From assembly GCF_042683245.1 (NCBI RefSeq), contig NZ_JBHUJB010000051.1, positions 31,089 through 95,088 on the forward strand: DNA of 64,000 nt, in the 5' to 3' direction. The stretch is from Rubritalea tangerina. Its GTDB lineage: Bacteria; Verrucomicrobiota; Verrucomicrobiia; Verrucomicrobiales; Akkermansiaceae. How positions within the stretch are numbered: the stretch's first letter is position 1; the number at the start of each line of letters is the position of its first letter. Below, in pieces: positions 1 through 8,303 of this stretch. Under the pieces are notes generated by a model. It had not been told where the DNA came from and did no database searches. It saw only the letters and a list, made by a program, of their open reading frames with translations. A program made the translations under genes and the position numbers.

Positions 1-525
1 CCCTACCCCAATTTGCTCAAATCCTGGTAATCCAAGCGCCGGGTCCATCAAAGCCAGTCCAGCTTCACTCAACAACAAACCGTACGCTAAATACCCCAAA
101 CCCAAGCGCCCACCAAATATCCTTACATCCCTCATCCTGAAACATAGAAAAATCAATAGCCCCATTACCCCACCCGAAATACCAATTAATAAACTCCCCA
201 CCGCATGTCTCCCGAAGTACTCGATAACACAATGGAAAATTGCCCCTAACAAAATGGAACTACACAGCACTGTAAAGGTCACCCGACGCCCAAATAACCC
301 CTGCACTTTACCACCAATTGTAACTAACAAAATTAGGTTAACACCCAAGTGGTACCATGAACCGTGGAGAGTTGCGTAGCTGAAACACTGCCAGAGTTTT
401 CCAGATTTCAGTCCCAAAAGGCTCAAACCTAACTCGTCATAAACTTCGATGTGTTGGTCCACCCCACCACTCAAAAAAAGAGCTGTATGAACCAACAAAA
501 GTATGAGTGCTAAAACAATCATCAT
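1..525 (-). CDS. rhomboid-family intramembrane serine protease (3' part outside window)
   Basis: Reverse-strand frame open from the ATG at 525 to the window edge (175 codons), so the C-terminus is missing. Rhomboids cleave transmembrane substrates within the membrane. The loop-1/TM2 signature HxxxxHxxxN is visible as H54, H59 and N63, and the nucleophile motif is G115-I-S117-G with S117 as the likely catalytic serine. The catalytic His of the later helix lies beyond the window. A GGAG ribosome-binding site sits 7 bases before the ATG, inside a terminator-like hairpin. It follows nuoC on the same strand. Family assignment is good; substrate is unknown. Confidence 0.8.
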   Translation of the reverse strand, partial: MMIVLALILLLVHTALFLSGGVDQHIEVYDELGLSLLGLKSGKLWQCFSYATLHGSWYHLGVNLILLVTIGGKVQGLFGRRVTFTVLCSSILLGAIFHCVIEYFGRHAVGSLLIGISGGVMGLLIFLCFRMRDVRIFGGRLGLGYLAYGLLLSEAGLALMDPALGLPGFEQIGVG

Positions 526-562
526 AAAAAAACTCCGAGCCACATCACGTGATTCTCGGAGT
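526..562 (-). terminator. hairpin plus T-run between nuoC and the rhomboid gene, containing the rhomboid RBS
   Basis: Perfect 8-bp inverted repeat (532-539 with 555-562). Read on the minus strand it is followed by seven Ts and then directly by the rhomboid ATG. The loop side holds a 10-base palindrome, ATCACGTGAT (544-553). It looks like the intrinsic terminator of nuoBC, but its 3' arm supplies the GGAG of the next gene, so it may act as a translational or transcriptional switch. Confidence 0.6.
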
Positions 563-594
563 CATTCGATCCACTATATGCCTAGGAGAACAAC

Positions 595-1158
595 TTAACT
601 TTCTCCCTTTGCTCTGGGTTCTCCAGCAACGGTGTCCTTGGCACTGGAGCTAGTCACAAAAGGGCCACCTTCCATCGGCGCCACTCCTGTAAAGGCAACA
701 TCTGGCATCTCAGTCGGTTTACCAGCCAAAGGAAATTCCTTGCGCAATGGATGATAAGGATAGCCTTCCCACATCAAAATACGCTTCAGGTTAGGATGGT
801 CGCTAAACTTGATGCCCATCATATCGTAAACCTCCCGCTCATGCCAATCCGCCGTCTTCCACAAGTCAATCACCGTAGGCACATCTTCGTCTTCGGCCAC
901 CGGCGCCTTGACCCGCAAATGCTGTGAGTCATCTACTGATGCCAATTCATACACCACCTCAAACCTTGGATGCACTGACTCGTGATCCACACTGCAGATG
1001 TCGATCAAAAAATCAAAGCCCAGCGAATCTTTACAATAAGCCATTACCTCCTTGAGCTGCGCTAGTGCAACCACGACTGTCTGCTCCCCCCGAAACTCGT
1101 GCTGACTGAGAATGCCATCACCAAAAACCTCCTGCAGCTTTGTTACATGTGTGCTCAT
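595..1158 (-). CDS. nuoC: NADH-quinone oxidoreductase subunit C
   Basis: 187-residue peripheral-arm subunit of respiratory complex I, the 30-kDa subunit family that packs against NuoD. The family signature around YHPLRKEFPL is near residues 134-143, preceded by the conserved WHEREVYDMMG segment. It starts 4 bases after the nuoB stop, so the two are co-transcribed. The next gene downstream is a rhomboid, not nuoD, so the nuo operon is broken here. Length is typical for a stand-alone NuoC, not a NuoCD fusion. Confidence 0.93.
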   Translation of the reverse strand: MSTHVTKLQEVFGDGILSQHEFRGEQTVVVALAQLKEVMAYCKDSLGFDFLIDICSVDHESVHPRFEVVYELASVDDSQHLRVKAPVAEDEDVPTVIDLWKTADWHEREVYDMMGIKFSDHPNLKRILMWEGYPYHPLRKEFPLAGKPTEMPDVAFTGVAPMEGGPFVTSSSAKDTVAGEPRAKGES

Positions 1159-1162
1159 CTTA

Positions 1163-1696
1163 TTAGGAAATGGCTTCGGGTTCTTGCTTCAGTGTCTTGG
1201 CGGATTCCTCCTGCTCAATCTTCGCTTGTAGCTTCATTAAGCCTTCAATCAATGCCTCAGGACGTGGTGGACACCCAGAAATGTACACATCCACAGGAAT
1301 CAATCGATCAATCCCCTGCAAGGTCGCATAGGACCGATACATCCCGCCTGATGAAGCACAGGCACCCATAGCGATACACCACTTAGGCTCTGGCATCTGA
1401 TCCCAAATCCGCTTCACCGCAAGCGCCATCTTGTAAGTCACCGTGCCTGCAACAATCATCACATCCGCTTGACGGGGTGAAAAACGCATCACTTCCGCAC
1501 CAAAACGAGAAATGTCGAAGCGAGAAGATGCTGTAGCCATCAATTCAATCGCACAACAAGCTAACCCCATTGGCATCGGCCACAACGAGTTCTTACGCAT
1601 CCAGTTAATTGCGGCGTCTAACTGGGTGAAAATAACATTGCCTTCGATCTTTGAGTCGTAAGCAAAATCAGTGCTATGTGGGTCTGGCGATACCAT
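1163..1696 (-). CDS. nuoB: NADH-quinone oxidoreductase subunit B
   Basis: 177-residue subunit that carries the N2 [4Fe-4S] cluster of complex I next to the quinone pocket. The vicinal cysteine pair is in CCAIELMA (about residue 46), and further ligands are in GACASSGGMY and GCPPRPEAL near 112 and 141. First gene of a two-gene unit with nuoC. No nuoA precedes it; the gene before is a phosphatase 100 bases away. No clear Shine-Dalgarno is seen before the ATG at 1696. Confidence 0.94.
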   Translation of the reverse strand: MVSPDPHSTDFAYDSKIEGNVIFTQLDAAINWMRKNSLWPMPMGLACCAIELMATASSRFDISRFGAEVMRFSPRQADVMIVAGTVTYKMALAVKRIWDQMPEPKWCIAMGACASSGGMYRSYATLQGIDRLIPVDVYISGCPPRPEALIEGLMKLQAKIEQEESAKTLKQEPEAIS

Positions 1697-1798
1697 AGGA
1701 TTTTTTTAAATTCGCAAGTCACTCTACTGCGCGTATCGAGTGCCACAAGCTAAATGTTATCCGAATTCTCTTCCTGCCTCGATCTCTAGCTATGAAGC

Positions 1799-2287
1799 TT
1801 AACTCTCGTGCCCTGCATCTTCATTCTCGATGTACGCAATCAAGGCTGGAATCGCATACTCAAACACCTCTCCGACCTGTTGGTAGGCACGCTTACCCAT
1901 CCCTATCGGATCGGGTACATCTATCCCAGCCTTGCCATTGATCTCAATGAAATCACACACCAAATAACACTTCTCAGCATACCCAGGAAATGCCTGTGTA
2001 AGCATGTGCAAATGCGCTGCTGTCATTGCAAACACATGCGTCGCCTGCTCCAGCATCTCTTCTGTGACAGAACGACTTCTGAAATCATTCAAACTCGCCC
2101 CACGACTTTCCAGCTCGTCAGCAGATTCAGGGCTGATTCTATCGCCATCATACGCTGCCACTCCAGCCGAACCAATGGATAGTAATCCCTCATGATCTTT
2201 AATCGCCTTACGGAAAATTCCCTCAGCCATAGGGCTGCGACATGTGTTGCCTGTGCAGATAAACAGCACGCGTTTCTCGCTTTGCAT
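1799..2287 (-). CDS. ywlE: low-molecular-weight phosphatase, probable protein-arginine phosphatase (YwlE type)
   Basis: 162 residues from the ATG at 2287; an upstream in-frame TTG at 2317 would add 10 residues and is less likely. The LMW-PTP P-loop reads CTGNTCRSP near the N-terminus, and the general-acid Asp is in VPDPIG near the C-terminus. In YwlE a Thr after GN in this loop favours phospho-arginine, whereas tyrosine phosphatases have Ile; this protein has Thr. The same window encodes McsA, McsB and ClpC, which makes a phospho-arginine eraser role plausible. Fold certain, substrate inferred. A low-specificity tyrosine phosphatase is the alternative. Confidence 0.72.
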   Translation of the reverse strand: MQSEKRVLFICTGNTCRSPMAEGIFRKAIKDHEGLLSIGSAGVAAYDGDRISPESADELESRGASLNDFRSRSVTEEMLEQATHVFAMTAAHLHMLTQAFPGYAEKCYLVCDFIEINGKAGIDVPDPIGMGKRAYQQVGEVFEYAIPALIAYIENEDAGHES

Positions 2288-2370
2288 ACGCAGAAACTCA
2301 CAGCTGAGACCCAACAATTCAAGCGGGAAGTTCTATTGCATTTTTCTCATGAGCTCCCTAAAATTCCACC

Positions 2371-2736
2371 ATGCGCATCGCGTTCTCCCTCATTGGTTTC
2401 ATTCTCTTCTCTCTCCTGAGTTACTCACTCGCTGAGCACATTCATTCAACTTCCTCCTCGAGGAACATCACCCTCATCTGGATGGCCGCCTCCAGCTCAC
2501 TCGCTATTTTCTCACTCACCAGCGCACTTTTTATCCTTCCTAACAAAGCTTTCTGGATCGCTGCAGGCTCGCTCATCACTCTCTCACTCGTCCGCATTTT
2601 CGCTTTTCCCTATTCAAATGACGCCCTGCTCCCAAGCGTTGAGAATCTCGCTTCATATGAACCGGGCTACTTCCTCGCCATGCTCCTCTGGCTCCTCATC
2701 CTCGCTAGAGTCAATGCCAAAGATGTCATGTGCTGA
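2371..2736 (+). CDS. small membrane protein of unknown function
   Basis: 121 residues with four hydrophobic stretches (about 4-20, 32-56, 61-78 and 96-110) that could span the membrane. No motif I recognise. It is divergent from the phosphatase gene with about 80 bases between the starts, and lies 130 bases before phnA on the same strand. The coding bias looks like its neighbours and the hydrophobic pattern supports a real protein, but function is unknown. It might be only accidentally next to the phosphonate genes. Confidence 0.55.
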   Translation: MRIAFSLIGFILFSLLSYSLAEHIHSTSSSRNITLIWMAASSSLAIFSLTSALFILPNKAFWIAAGSLITLSLVRIFAFPYSNDALLPSVENLASYEPGYFLAMLLWLLILARVNAKDVMC

Positions 2737-2750
2737 TAGCGCATCACAAC

Positions 2751-2854
2751 TTGGCCCGTGTGGCCAAATCCTCAAAGTAAGGCCAAAATGCTATTACTCA
2801 TGGCTTTTTTAACAACGAATTTTCGTGGCAGAGATCTATGTCATGCACGATGAC
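2751..2854 (+). promoter_or_regulatory. phnA upstream region with two perfect inverted repeats
   Basis: TTGGCC-CGTGT-GGCCAA lies at 2751-2767 and GTCAT-GCACG-ATGAC at 2840-2854, the second ending just before the GGGGGTG ribosome-binding site of phnA. Either could be an operator. A GCCA...TGGC stem followed by six Ts around 2783-2810 may be a weak terminator of the preceding small gene. No experimental basis; symmetry only. Confidence 0.35.
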
Positions 2855-2869
2855 TGGGGGTGACCTAAT

Positions 2870-4120
2870 TTGAATCATCCTATGGCATCATTTTCAGTAA
2901 ATAATCGTAGTTACAACCTTCCTTCGCGCCCCGTAGCTGTCATCTGTATCGATGGCTGTGCCGACGAATACATTAGCGAATCCATCGCCCAAGGCTATAT
3001 GCCCCGTCTAGAAGCAATGGTCAAAAGTGGCTACCGCGGCATGGTGCGTGGAGCCCTTCCTTCCTTCACCAACGTCAACAACTCAGCCATCGTCACAGGT
3101 GCTCCTCCGGCTGTGACGGGTATCTGCGGCAACTTCTTCCTTAACCCTGAGACTGGTGAAGAAGTCATGATGAATTCCGCCGAATTCCGCCGCTGTGATA
3201 CGATCCTCAATGCTGCTGCTGACGCCGGCAGAAAAGTGGCCTTCATCACCGCAAAGGAAAAACTGCGTACCGTCCTTGGTGATGGCATCGTCGAACGCGG
3301 GGGCATTGCCTTTTCATCTGAAAAGGTCAATGAAGCCGTCGCTTCCACCCATGGAGTCGATAATGCCGAAGACATCATTGGTAAACCCAAACCTGAAATC
3401 TACTCAGGTGACGCCTCCATCTACGTCCTCGAAGCTGGTGCGGCCCTCGTCGAACAAGGAAAAGCTGATTTCCTCTACCTCTCATTGACCGATTACATGC
3501 AACATAAGTTTGGTCCCACCGACCAAGAGTCACTCGAGTTCTATCAACAGATGGATGAGCAGATCGGACGCCTCCTTGACGCAGGTTGCGTCGTAGCGGC
3601 CACTGCTGACCACGGGATGAATGCTAAAAATGATTCTAACGGTGAGCCTAAAGTCATCTTCGTTGAATCACTCCTCCAAGAGCAATTTGGCAAAGATGGC
3701 ATCTCAGTCATCTGCCCTATCACTGACCCCTATGTGGTGCACCACGGAGCACTTGGCTCACTTGTCATGGTCCACCTCGATGACCCCTCGCGTGCTGACG
3801 AGCTCATGGACTTCCTCCTCCGACAAGAGGGAATCACCGAGGTCTATAACAGAGAAATGGCAGCTCTTAAACTCGAACTCGCTCCAGACCGCATCGGAGA
3901 CATCACTGTGCTCTCTGGGCGCGATGTCGTCGTCGGCAAGACTCCTGAGCACCACGACCTTTCCGTCCTCAAAGGGGGCCTACGTTCCCACGGTGGCCGA
4001 TACGAAGAAATGGTACCTCTCCTCCTTTCTGAGCCACTTAACGCTGAGTACAAATTGATTGCGACTGGCGACCCTCGAAACTTTGACGTCTTCGCCTTCG
4101 CTTGTAATGCTAACGCTTAA
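2870..4120 (+). CDS. phnA: phosphonoacetate hydrolase
   Basis: 416 residues, alkaline-phosphatase superfamily. It hydrolyses phosphonoacetate to acetate and phosphate, the C-P cleaving step of the AEP route here. Expected metal/nucleophile residues are visible: D28 in ICIDGC, T67 in FTNVNNSAIV, the DYMQHKFGP segment near 200, TADHGMN near 240 and RSHGGRYEE near 368. A TTG start at 2870 is chosen because GGGGGTGA is spaced correctly for it; the ATG at 2882 would give a protein 4 residues shorter. phnY begins 6 bases after the stop, so they form one unit. Confidence 0.92.
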   Translation: MNHPMASFSVNNRSYNLPSRPVAVICIDGCADEYISESIAQGYMPRLEAMVKSGYRGMVRGALPSFTNVNNSAIVTGAPPAVTGICGNFFLNPETGEEVMMNSAEFRRCDTILNAAADAGRKVAFITAKEKLRTVLGDGIVERGGIAFSSEKVNEAVASTHGVDNAEDIIGKPKPEIYSGDASIYVLEAGAALVEQGKADFLYLSLTDYMQHKFGPTDQESLEFYQQMDEQIGRLLDAGCVVAATADHGMNAKNDSNGEPKVIFVESLLQEQFGKDGISVICPITDPYVVHHGALGSLVMVHLDDPSRADELMDFLLRQEGITEVYNREMAALKLELAPDRIGDITVLSGRDVVVGKTPEHHDLSVLKGGLRSHGGRYEEMVPLLLSEPLNAEYKLIATGDPRNFDVFAFACNANA

Positions 4121-4126
4121 TACTAA

Positions 4127-5545
4127 ATGAATTTACCTTCCTATATCGCAGGCAAAGCCGTCCATAGCGACGATAAACTAGAAGTCTTCTACCCATACGA
4201 CAATAGCCTCACGGGAACTGTTAGCAAAATCACTAACGCCCAGCTGCACGAGGCTATCGAACACGCTATCTCCCCGAAAAACACCTCACTGAGCCGATAC
4301 GAACGCCACGCGATTCTCCGCAAAGCCGCTGACCTCCTCGCCGAACAACGCGAAGACCTAGCCAAATTGCTCTGCCGTGAATCCGGCCTTTGCATGCGTG
4401 AAACCATGTATGAAACTGGCCGCAGCTCAGATGTGTTAGAGTTTGCCGCCATTGAAGCGCTCAAAGATGACGGCGAAGTTTTTTCTTGTGATATCTCACC
4501 TCAAGGCAAAGCCAGAAAGATCGTCACCTTCAAGCAACCCCTCCAACTGGTCAGCGCGATCACCCCCTTTAACCACCCACTCAACCAAGTGGCTCACAAG
4601 GTCGCCCCAGCAATTGCTGCTGGCACACCAATGCTCCTGAAACCATCCGAGAAAACACCACTCGTAGCGATCCGCTTCGCCGAAATTCTCTACCAGGCTG
4701 GCTTGCCAAGCTGGATGTTGCAGGTCTTTGTCGGTGATCTCGACGAAGTCGTGACCCCCATGATCACTGACGAGCGAGTTGAAATGGTCTCCTTCACAGG
4801 CTCAGTCGCTATCGGAAAACACATCTCAAAAACTGCAGGCTATAAAAAAACCTGCCTCGAACTTGGAGGAAACTCACCACTGATCGTACTTGAAGATGCC
4901 GACCTCGAAAAAGCCGTCACGCTCGCAGCCGAAGGTGCCTTCCGCAACTCTGGCCAGCGCTGCACCGCGGTCAAACGCATCCTCGTGCAAGAATCCATTC
5001 TCGAGACATTCACCGAGCGCTTTGTTGAAAAAGCCAAAGAGTACACCTCAGGTGACCCTGAAGACCCTGAAACCAGAGTGGGCACTGTCATTGATGAAGC
5101 CGCTGCCATCTACCTCGAAGAAGTGGTTGAAAAGGCTGTCGCTGACGGGGCCAAAGTGCTCCTCGGAGGCAATCGCTCAGGCGCTTTGCTCGAACCTACT
5201 GTGATCGCCAACGTACCGCGTGACACCCAAATGGTCGCCGACGAATCATTTGGTCCCCTCGCCCCCATCATTCCAATCAAGGACTTAGATGATGCCATTG
5301 AATACTACAATGGAGGGAACTTTGGACTCAGCTCCGGAGTGGTCACCAACGACCTACAACTCGCCCTCAAGGCTGCAAAACACCTCCGTACCGGCACAAC
5401 TAACATCAATGAGGTCCCTGGATACCGTATCGAATGCAGCCCTTTCGGCGGCATCAAAGACTCTGGTCTCGGCATTAAAGAAGGCGTCATTGAAGCCATG
5501 AAGTTCATGCAAACCACAAAGACCTTCTCCTTCCCCTGGGAATAG
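4127..5545 (+). CDS. phnY: phosphonoacetaldehyde dehydrogenase
   Basis: 472-residue NAD(P)-dependent aldehyde dehydrogenase. The family core is clear: Rossmann segment near FTGSVAIGK, the catalytic Glu in LELGGNSPL (about 248), the catalytic Cys in NSGQRCTA (about 282) and the PFGGIKDSG C-terminal motif. Substrate assignment rests on its position directly after phnA and in the same island as phnW. It would oxidise phosphonoacetaldehyde, made by PhnW, to phosphonoacetate, the substrate of PhnA. No phnX (phosphonatase) gene is present, which fits this oxidative route. Confidence 0.88.
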   Translation: MNLPSYIAGKAVHSDDKLEVFYPYDNSLTGTVSKITNAQLHEAIEHAISPKNTSLSRYERHAILRKAADLLAEQREDLAKLLCRESGLCMRETMYETGRSSDVLEFAAIEALKDDGEVFSCDISPQGKARKIVTFKQPLQLVSAITPFNHPLNQVAHKVAPAIAAGTPMLLKPSEKTPLVAIRFAEILYQAGLPSWMLQVFVGDLDEVVTPMITDERVEMVSFTGSVAIGKHISKTAGYKKTCLELGGNSPLIVLEDADLEKAVTLAAEGAFRNSGQRCTAVKRILVQESILETFTERFVEKAKEYTSGDPEDPETRVGTVIDEAAAIYLEEVVEKAVADGAKVLLGGNRSGALLEPTVIANVPRDTQMVADESFGPLAPIIPIKDLDDAIEYYNGGNFGLSSGVVTNDLQLALKAAKHLRTGTTNINEVPGYRIECSPFGGIKDSGLGIKEGVIEAMKFMQTTKTFSFPWE

Positions 5546-5606
5546 CTTACTAGACGCTAACAGAGACCTCATTCAAACCATACAGCCTAAACTATTCTGG
5601 CTGTGC

Positions 5607-5636
5607 AAGCGCGTGCCTAGTGAAAAGCACGCGCTT
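5607..5636. terminator. strong hairpin between convergent phnY and the regulator gene
   Basis: Perfect 10-bp GC-rich inverted repeat AAGCGCGTGC/GCACGCGCTT with a 10-base loop, placed between the ends of two convergent genes. It lacks a long T-run on either strand, so it is probably a bidirectional terminator of modest strength. Confidence 0.6.
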
Positions 5637-5714
5637 CTTATTCCTCCCCAAAAGCTCGTGATACAAATAACCAAGACACTATCGCATAAACCATGGGGAA
5701 ACTCTCACGCCTCC

Positions 5715-6872
5715 CTAGCATAGCTCGCGATAGTGTGTCGGCGTCATTTCACACATCCTTCTAAAAAACCTTGAGGCTTCCTCAGCTGCAGGAAATCCCA
5801 TTGCGTACGAAATCTCTTTGACCGACATATCCGTTTCCTCCAAGTAGCGCTTGAAAACCTCCAATCGCACCCTCGATATTTCAGCTTTTGGAGACCTCCC
5901 CAACTCCCTTGACATCAGCTCCTTCAATGAACTCTTACTGATAGCAAGGTGAGTACAAACCTCATTGACTTGCAATGCCTCACTTGGTGCATGCACTTGA
6001 ATAAATTTTAACGCCTTCTTCAACCTCTCATCACTGTATGCCAAGGTGTTCGTTGACTCACGGGCATCCACCAGCCTCACTGGCACCACCGACTCCACTT
6101 CTTCTTCTTTACCCGAAAGCAAATTATCTAACTTCTCTGCAGCCTTGTAGCCAATCTCGCGTCCCGGGTATTGCACACTCGTCAAACTCGGACGGGTGCT
6201 CAAACAAAAAATCGGCTGGCTATTCGTACCAATCACAGCCAATTGCCCCGGAACATTGATCCCTAAATCTGCCGCAACCCTTAAAATATTCGCTGCTAAC
6301 AAGTCATCAGCCGCGAACACACCGCAGGGAGTTGCCAATCGAGGTAACAACCTTCTCAACTTGTTAGCCATGTACCCAGCCCGTTCACCTACAGCCAAAG
6401 CATTCACATCTAAATCAAAGGCTTCCACTTGAGCACCCTCGCGCGCTAACACACGCTGAAATCCAGAAAATCGCTCACGCGAATAGTTCCTCTCAGAGCG
6501 CCCAATATAAACAAAATTGACCAAACCAATGTTCAGCAAATGCTGCGCAGCTAACTCACCTGCAGCCACATTGTTCGGTAGCACCGTCGCCAAACCTGCA
6601 TGGCTCACCGAACTCAAATTTACATGTGCAACCCCACGCTGCCGGAACGCCGCAACTTCCTCAGCTGTGTAGCGAAAACTAATCAAGCCATCCCCGTCCC
6701 AGCACGCATCAATCTTCACTTCCGGTAACTCACCATCAGACCCCCTCGGTACCTCTAGCTGCCACAGCTTATCGTGCTCACGGATATACTCCACAATACC
6801 CAGTAAGATGGCATCCTGCATCATGAACCAATTCGGTATCCTTAACCCAATGCGCTTCAGCGTGGCTTGCAT
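5715..6872 (-). CDS. LacI-like sensor/AraC-type DNA-binding regulator (XylR-like)
   Basis: 385 residues. The N-terminal two-thirds resembles a periplasmic-binding/LacI effector domain (segments such as VYIGRSERNYSRERFSGF and AIGTNSQPIFC), and the last ~100 residues form an AraC helix-turn-helix pair ending in FPAAEEASRFFRRM. The ATG at 6872 has a GGAG 6 bases upstream. It is divergent from ald and convergent with phnAY, so it is the likely local activator or repressor of the phosphonate island. This architecture normally senses small ligands; AEP or a derivative is my inference. Sugar sensing cannot be excluded. Confidence 0.8.
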   Translation of the reverse strand: MQATLKRIGLRIPNWFMMQDAILLGIVEYIREHDKLWQLEVPRGSDGELPEVKIDACWDGDGLISFRYTAEEVAAFRQRGVAHVNLSSVSHAGLATVLPNNVAAGELAAQHLLNIGLVNFVYIGRSERNYSRERFSGFQRVLAREGAQVEAFDLDVNALAVGERAGYMANKLRRLLPRLATPCGVFAADDLLAANILRVAADLGINVPGQLAVIGTNSQPIFCLSTRPSLTSVQYPGREIGYKAAEKLDNLLSGKEEEVESVVPVRLVDARESTNTLAYSDERLKKALKFIQVHAPSEALQVNEVCTHLAISKSSLKELMSRELGRSPKAEISRVRLEVFKRYLEETDMSVKEISYAMGFPAAEEASRFFRRMCEMTPTHYRELC

Positions 6873-7184
6873 ATCGATCTCCTACACTAAACACTCGGCC
6901 ATTTCTACATATAAAATGTCGATTAGTCCATCAGTATCGTTTCGCCATCTACCATCAAGTCCTGCTATTCCTAGTGGTGTAAGGCAAATCAGCCTACTCA
7001 ACCACACACTCACCCTCCACATTCGGGCTAAATTCCCAGAAAATTACAATTTCCATCAAAATCGGCATATTGCCGCAAATAGGTAGATATTCCTCCACTT
7101 TCCGCACAATATTAGAAGGCTCATTGACCAGACCAGTCGGTCACAATCAATTGGCGATTCAGCTAATATTAAACAATCAAAATA
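6873..7184. promoter_or_regulatory. divergent regulatory region, regulator / ald operon
   Basis: 312 bases without a gene. It contains a perfect 5-bp inverted repeat CGGCA-TAT-TGCCG at 7063-7075, an inverted repeat TGACC...GGTCA at 7125-7143, and a TAATAT box at 7164-7169 that could be a -10 element. ald has no Shine-Dalgarno. The repeats are candidate operators for the regulator at 5715-6872. Confidence 0.45.
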
Positions 7185-8297
7185 ATGAACATCGGCGTAC
7201 CCAAAGAAATCAAGAACCAAGAGCATCGCGTTTCCATGATCCCCTCATCCGTTAAGGATCTCGTGAAGCGCGGCCATACGGTCTTTGTTGAAAAAAATGC
7301 TGGAGCAGGCTCCAGCTACACGGACGAGCAATACCTCGCATGCGGCGCAACCATCCTTGACTCCGCCGAAGAGGTCTTTGCCAAATCCACCCTCATTGTT
7401 AAGGTCAAGGAACCTCAACCTTCTGAGGTTGCCATGCTGACCGATCAGCACATTCTCTTCACCTACCTCCACCTGGCTGCAGACAAAGAGCTCACAGAAT
7501 CACTCGTCGCGACTGGATGTACTGCCATCGCCTACGAAACAATCGAAGTCAACGGCCACCTTCCGCTTCTCGAGCCTATGTCTGAAATTGCTGGCCGCAT
7601 GTCAGCCATCGTCGGCAGCTACCACCTCGCCAAACACAACACAGGTCGCGGTACCTTGCTCGGTGGTGTTCCAGGTGTCGCTCCCGGTCGTGTCGTTGTC
7701 ATCGGAGGTGGCACAGCCGGAGTCAATGCTGCCCGCGTTGCGAAAGGAATCGGTGCGGATGTCACGATTCTCGAAGTCGACTTTGACCGTATGCGCTTCC
7801 TCGATATCACCATGGAAGGCACCCATACAGTCTTCTCAACAGAAGCAAATCTCAGTGAACTGCTACCTCGCGTAGACCTCGTCATCGGCGCGGTTCTCGT
7901 CCCTGGTGCAGCAGCACCCAAGCTGATCACTCGCGATATGCTCAAGCTCATGCAACCCGGCAGCGTCTTTGTCGATATCGCAGTCGACCAAGGCGGTTGC
8001 GCAGAAACCACAAGAGCCACTACCCACGAAGCGCCTACCTTCATTGAAGAAGGCGTTGTGCATTATTGTGTCGCGAATATGCCCGGCGCTTATGCCCGTA
8101 CCGCTACGCAGGCACTCAACAATGTCACACACTCATGGACCGCTCTCATCGCAGAAAATGGCGTTGCCAGCGCAGCTCTCAAACGTCCAGAACTCATCAA
8201 TGGCATTAACTGCACTAAAGGAAAACTCACCTGTGAGCCCGTTGCTACAGCGCATGGCATTCCTCTCTCATTAGCTACCGACCACCTAACAACATAA
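7185..8297 (+). CDS. ald: alanine dehydrogenase
   Basis: 370 residues, typical length. It catalyses NAD-dependent conversion of L-alanine to pyruvate and ammonium. The N-terminus MNIGVPKEIKNQEHRV is the family signature, the catalytic Lys/His lie in IVKVKEPQ and FTYLHLAAD (about 74 and 96), and the NAD-binding glycine motif is in VVVIGGGTAGVNAA (about 167-180). It precedes phnW by 6 bases. In this context it regenerates the pyruvate amino-acceptor that PhnW consumes and releases AEP nitrogen as ammonium. No visible Shine-Dalgarno. Confidence 0.95.
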   Translation: MNIGVPKEIKNQEHRVSMIPSSVKDLVKRGHTVFVEKNAGAGSSYTDEQYLACGATILDSAEEVFAKSTLIVKVKEPQPSEVAMLTDQHILFTYLHLAADKELTESLVATGCTAIAYETIEVNGHLPLLEPMSEIAGRMSAIVGSYHLAKHNTGRGTLLGGVPGVAPGRVVVIGGGTAGVNAARVAKGIGADVTILEVDFDRMRFLDITMEGTHTVFSTEANLSELLPRVDLVIGAVLVPGAAAPKLITRDMLKLMQPGSVFVDIAVDQGGCAETTRATTHEAPTFIEEGVVHYCVANMPGAYARTATQALNNVTHSWTALIAENGVASAALKRPELINGINCTKGKLTCEPVATAHGIPLSLATDHLTT

Positions 8298-8303
8298 AAC
8301 ACT

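Noticed and set aside
2089..2322. 77-residue minus-strand frame overlapping the phosphatase start
   Set aside because: Overlaps the phosphatase gene in another frame and shows no motif.
2737..2869. Pho box in front of phnA
   Set aside because: No tandem CTGTCAT-like repeats with 11-bp phasing; only a single GTCAT within an inverted repeat.
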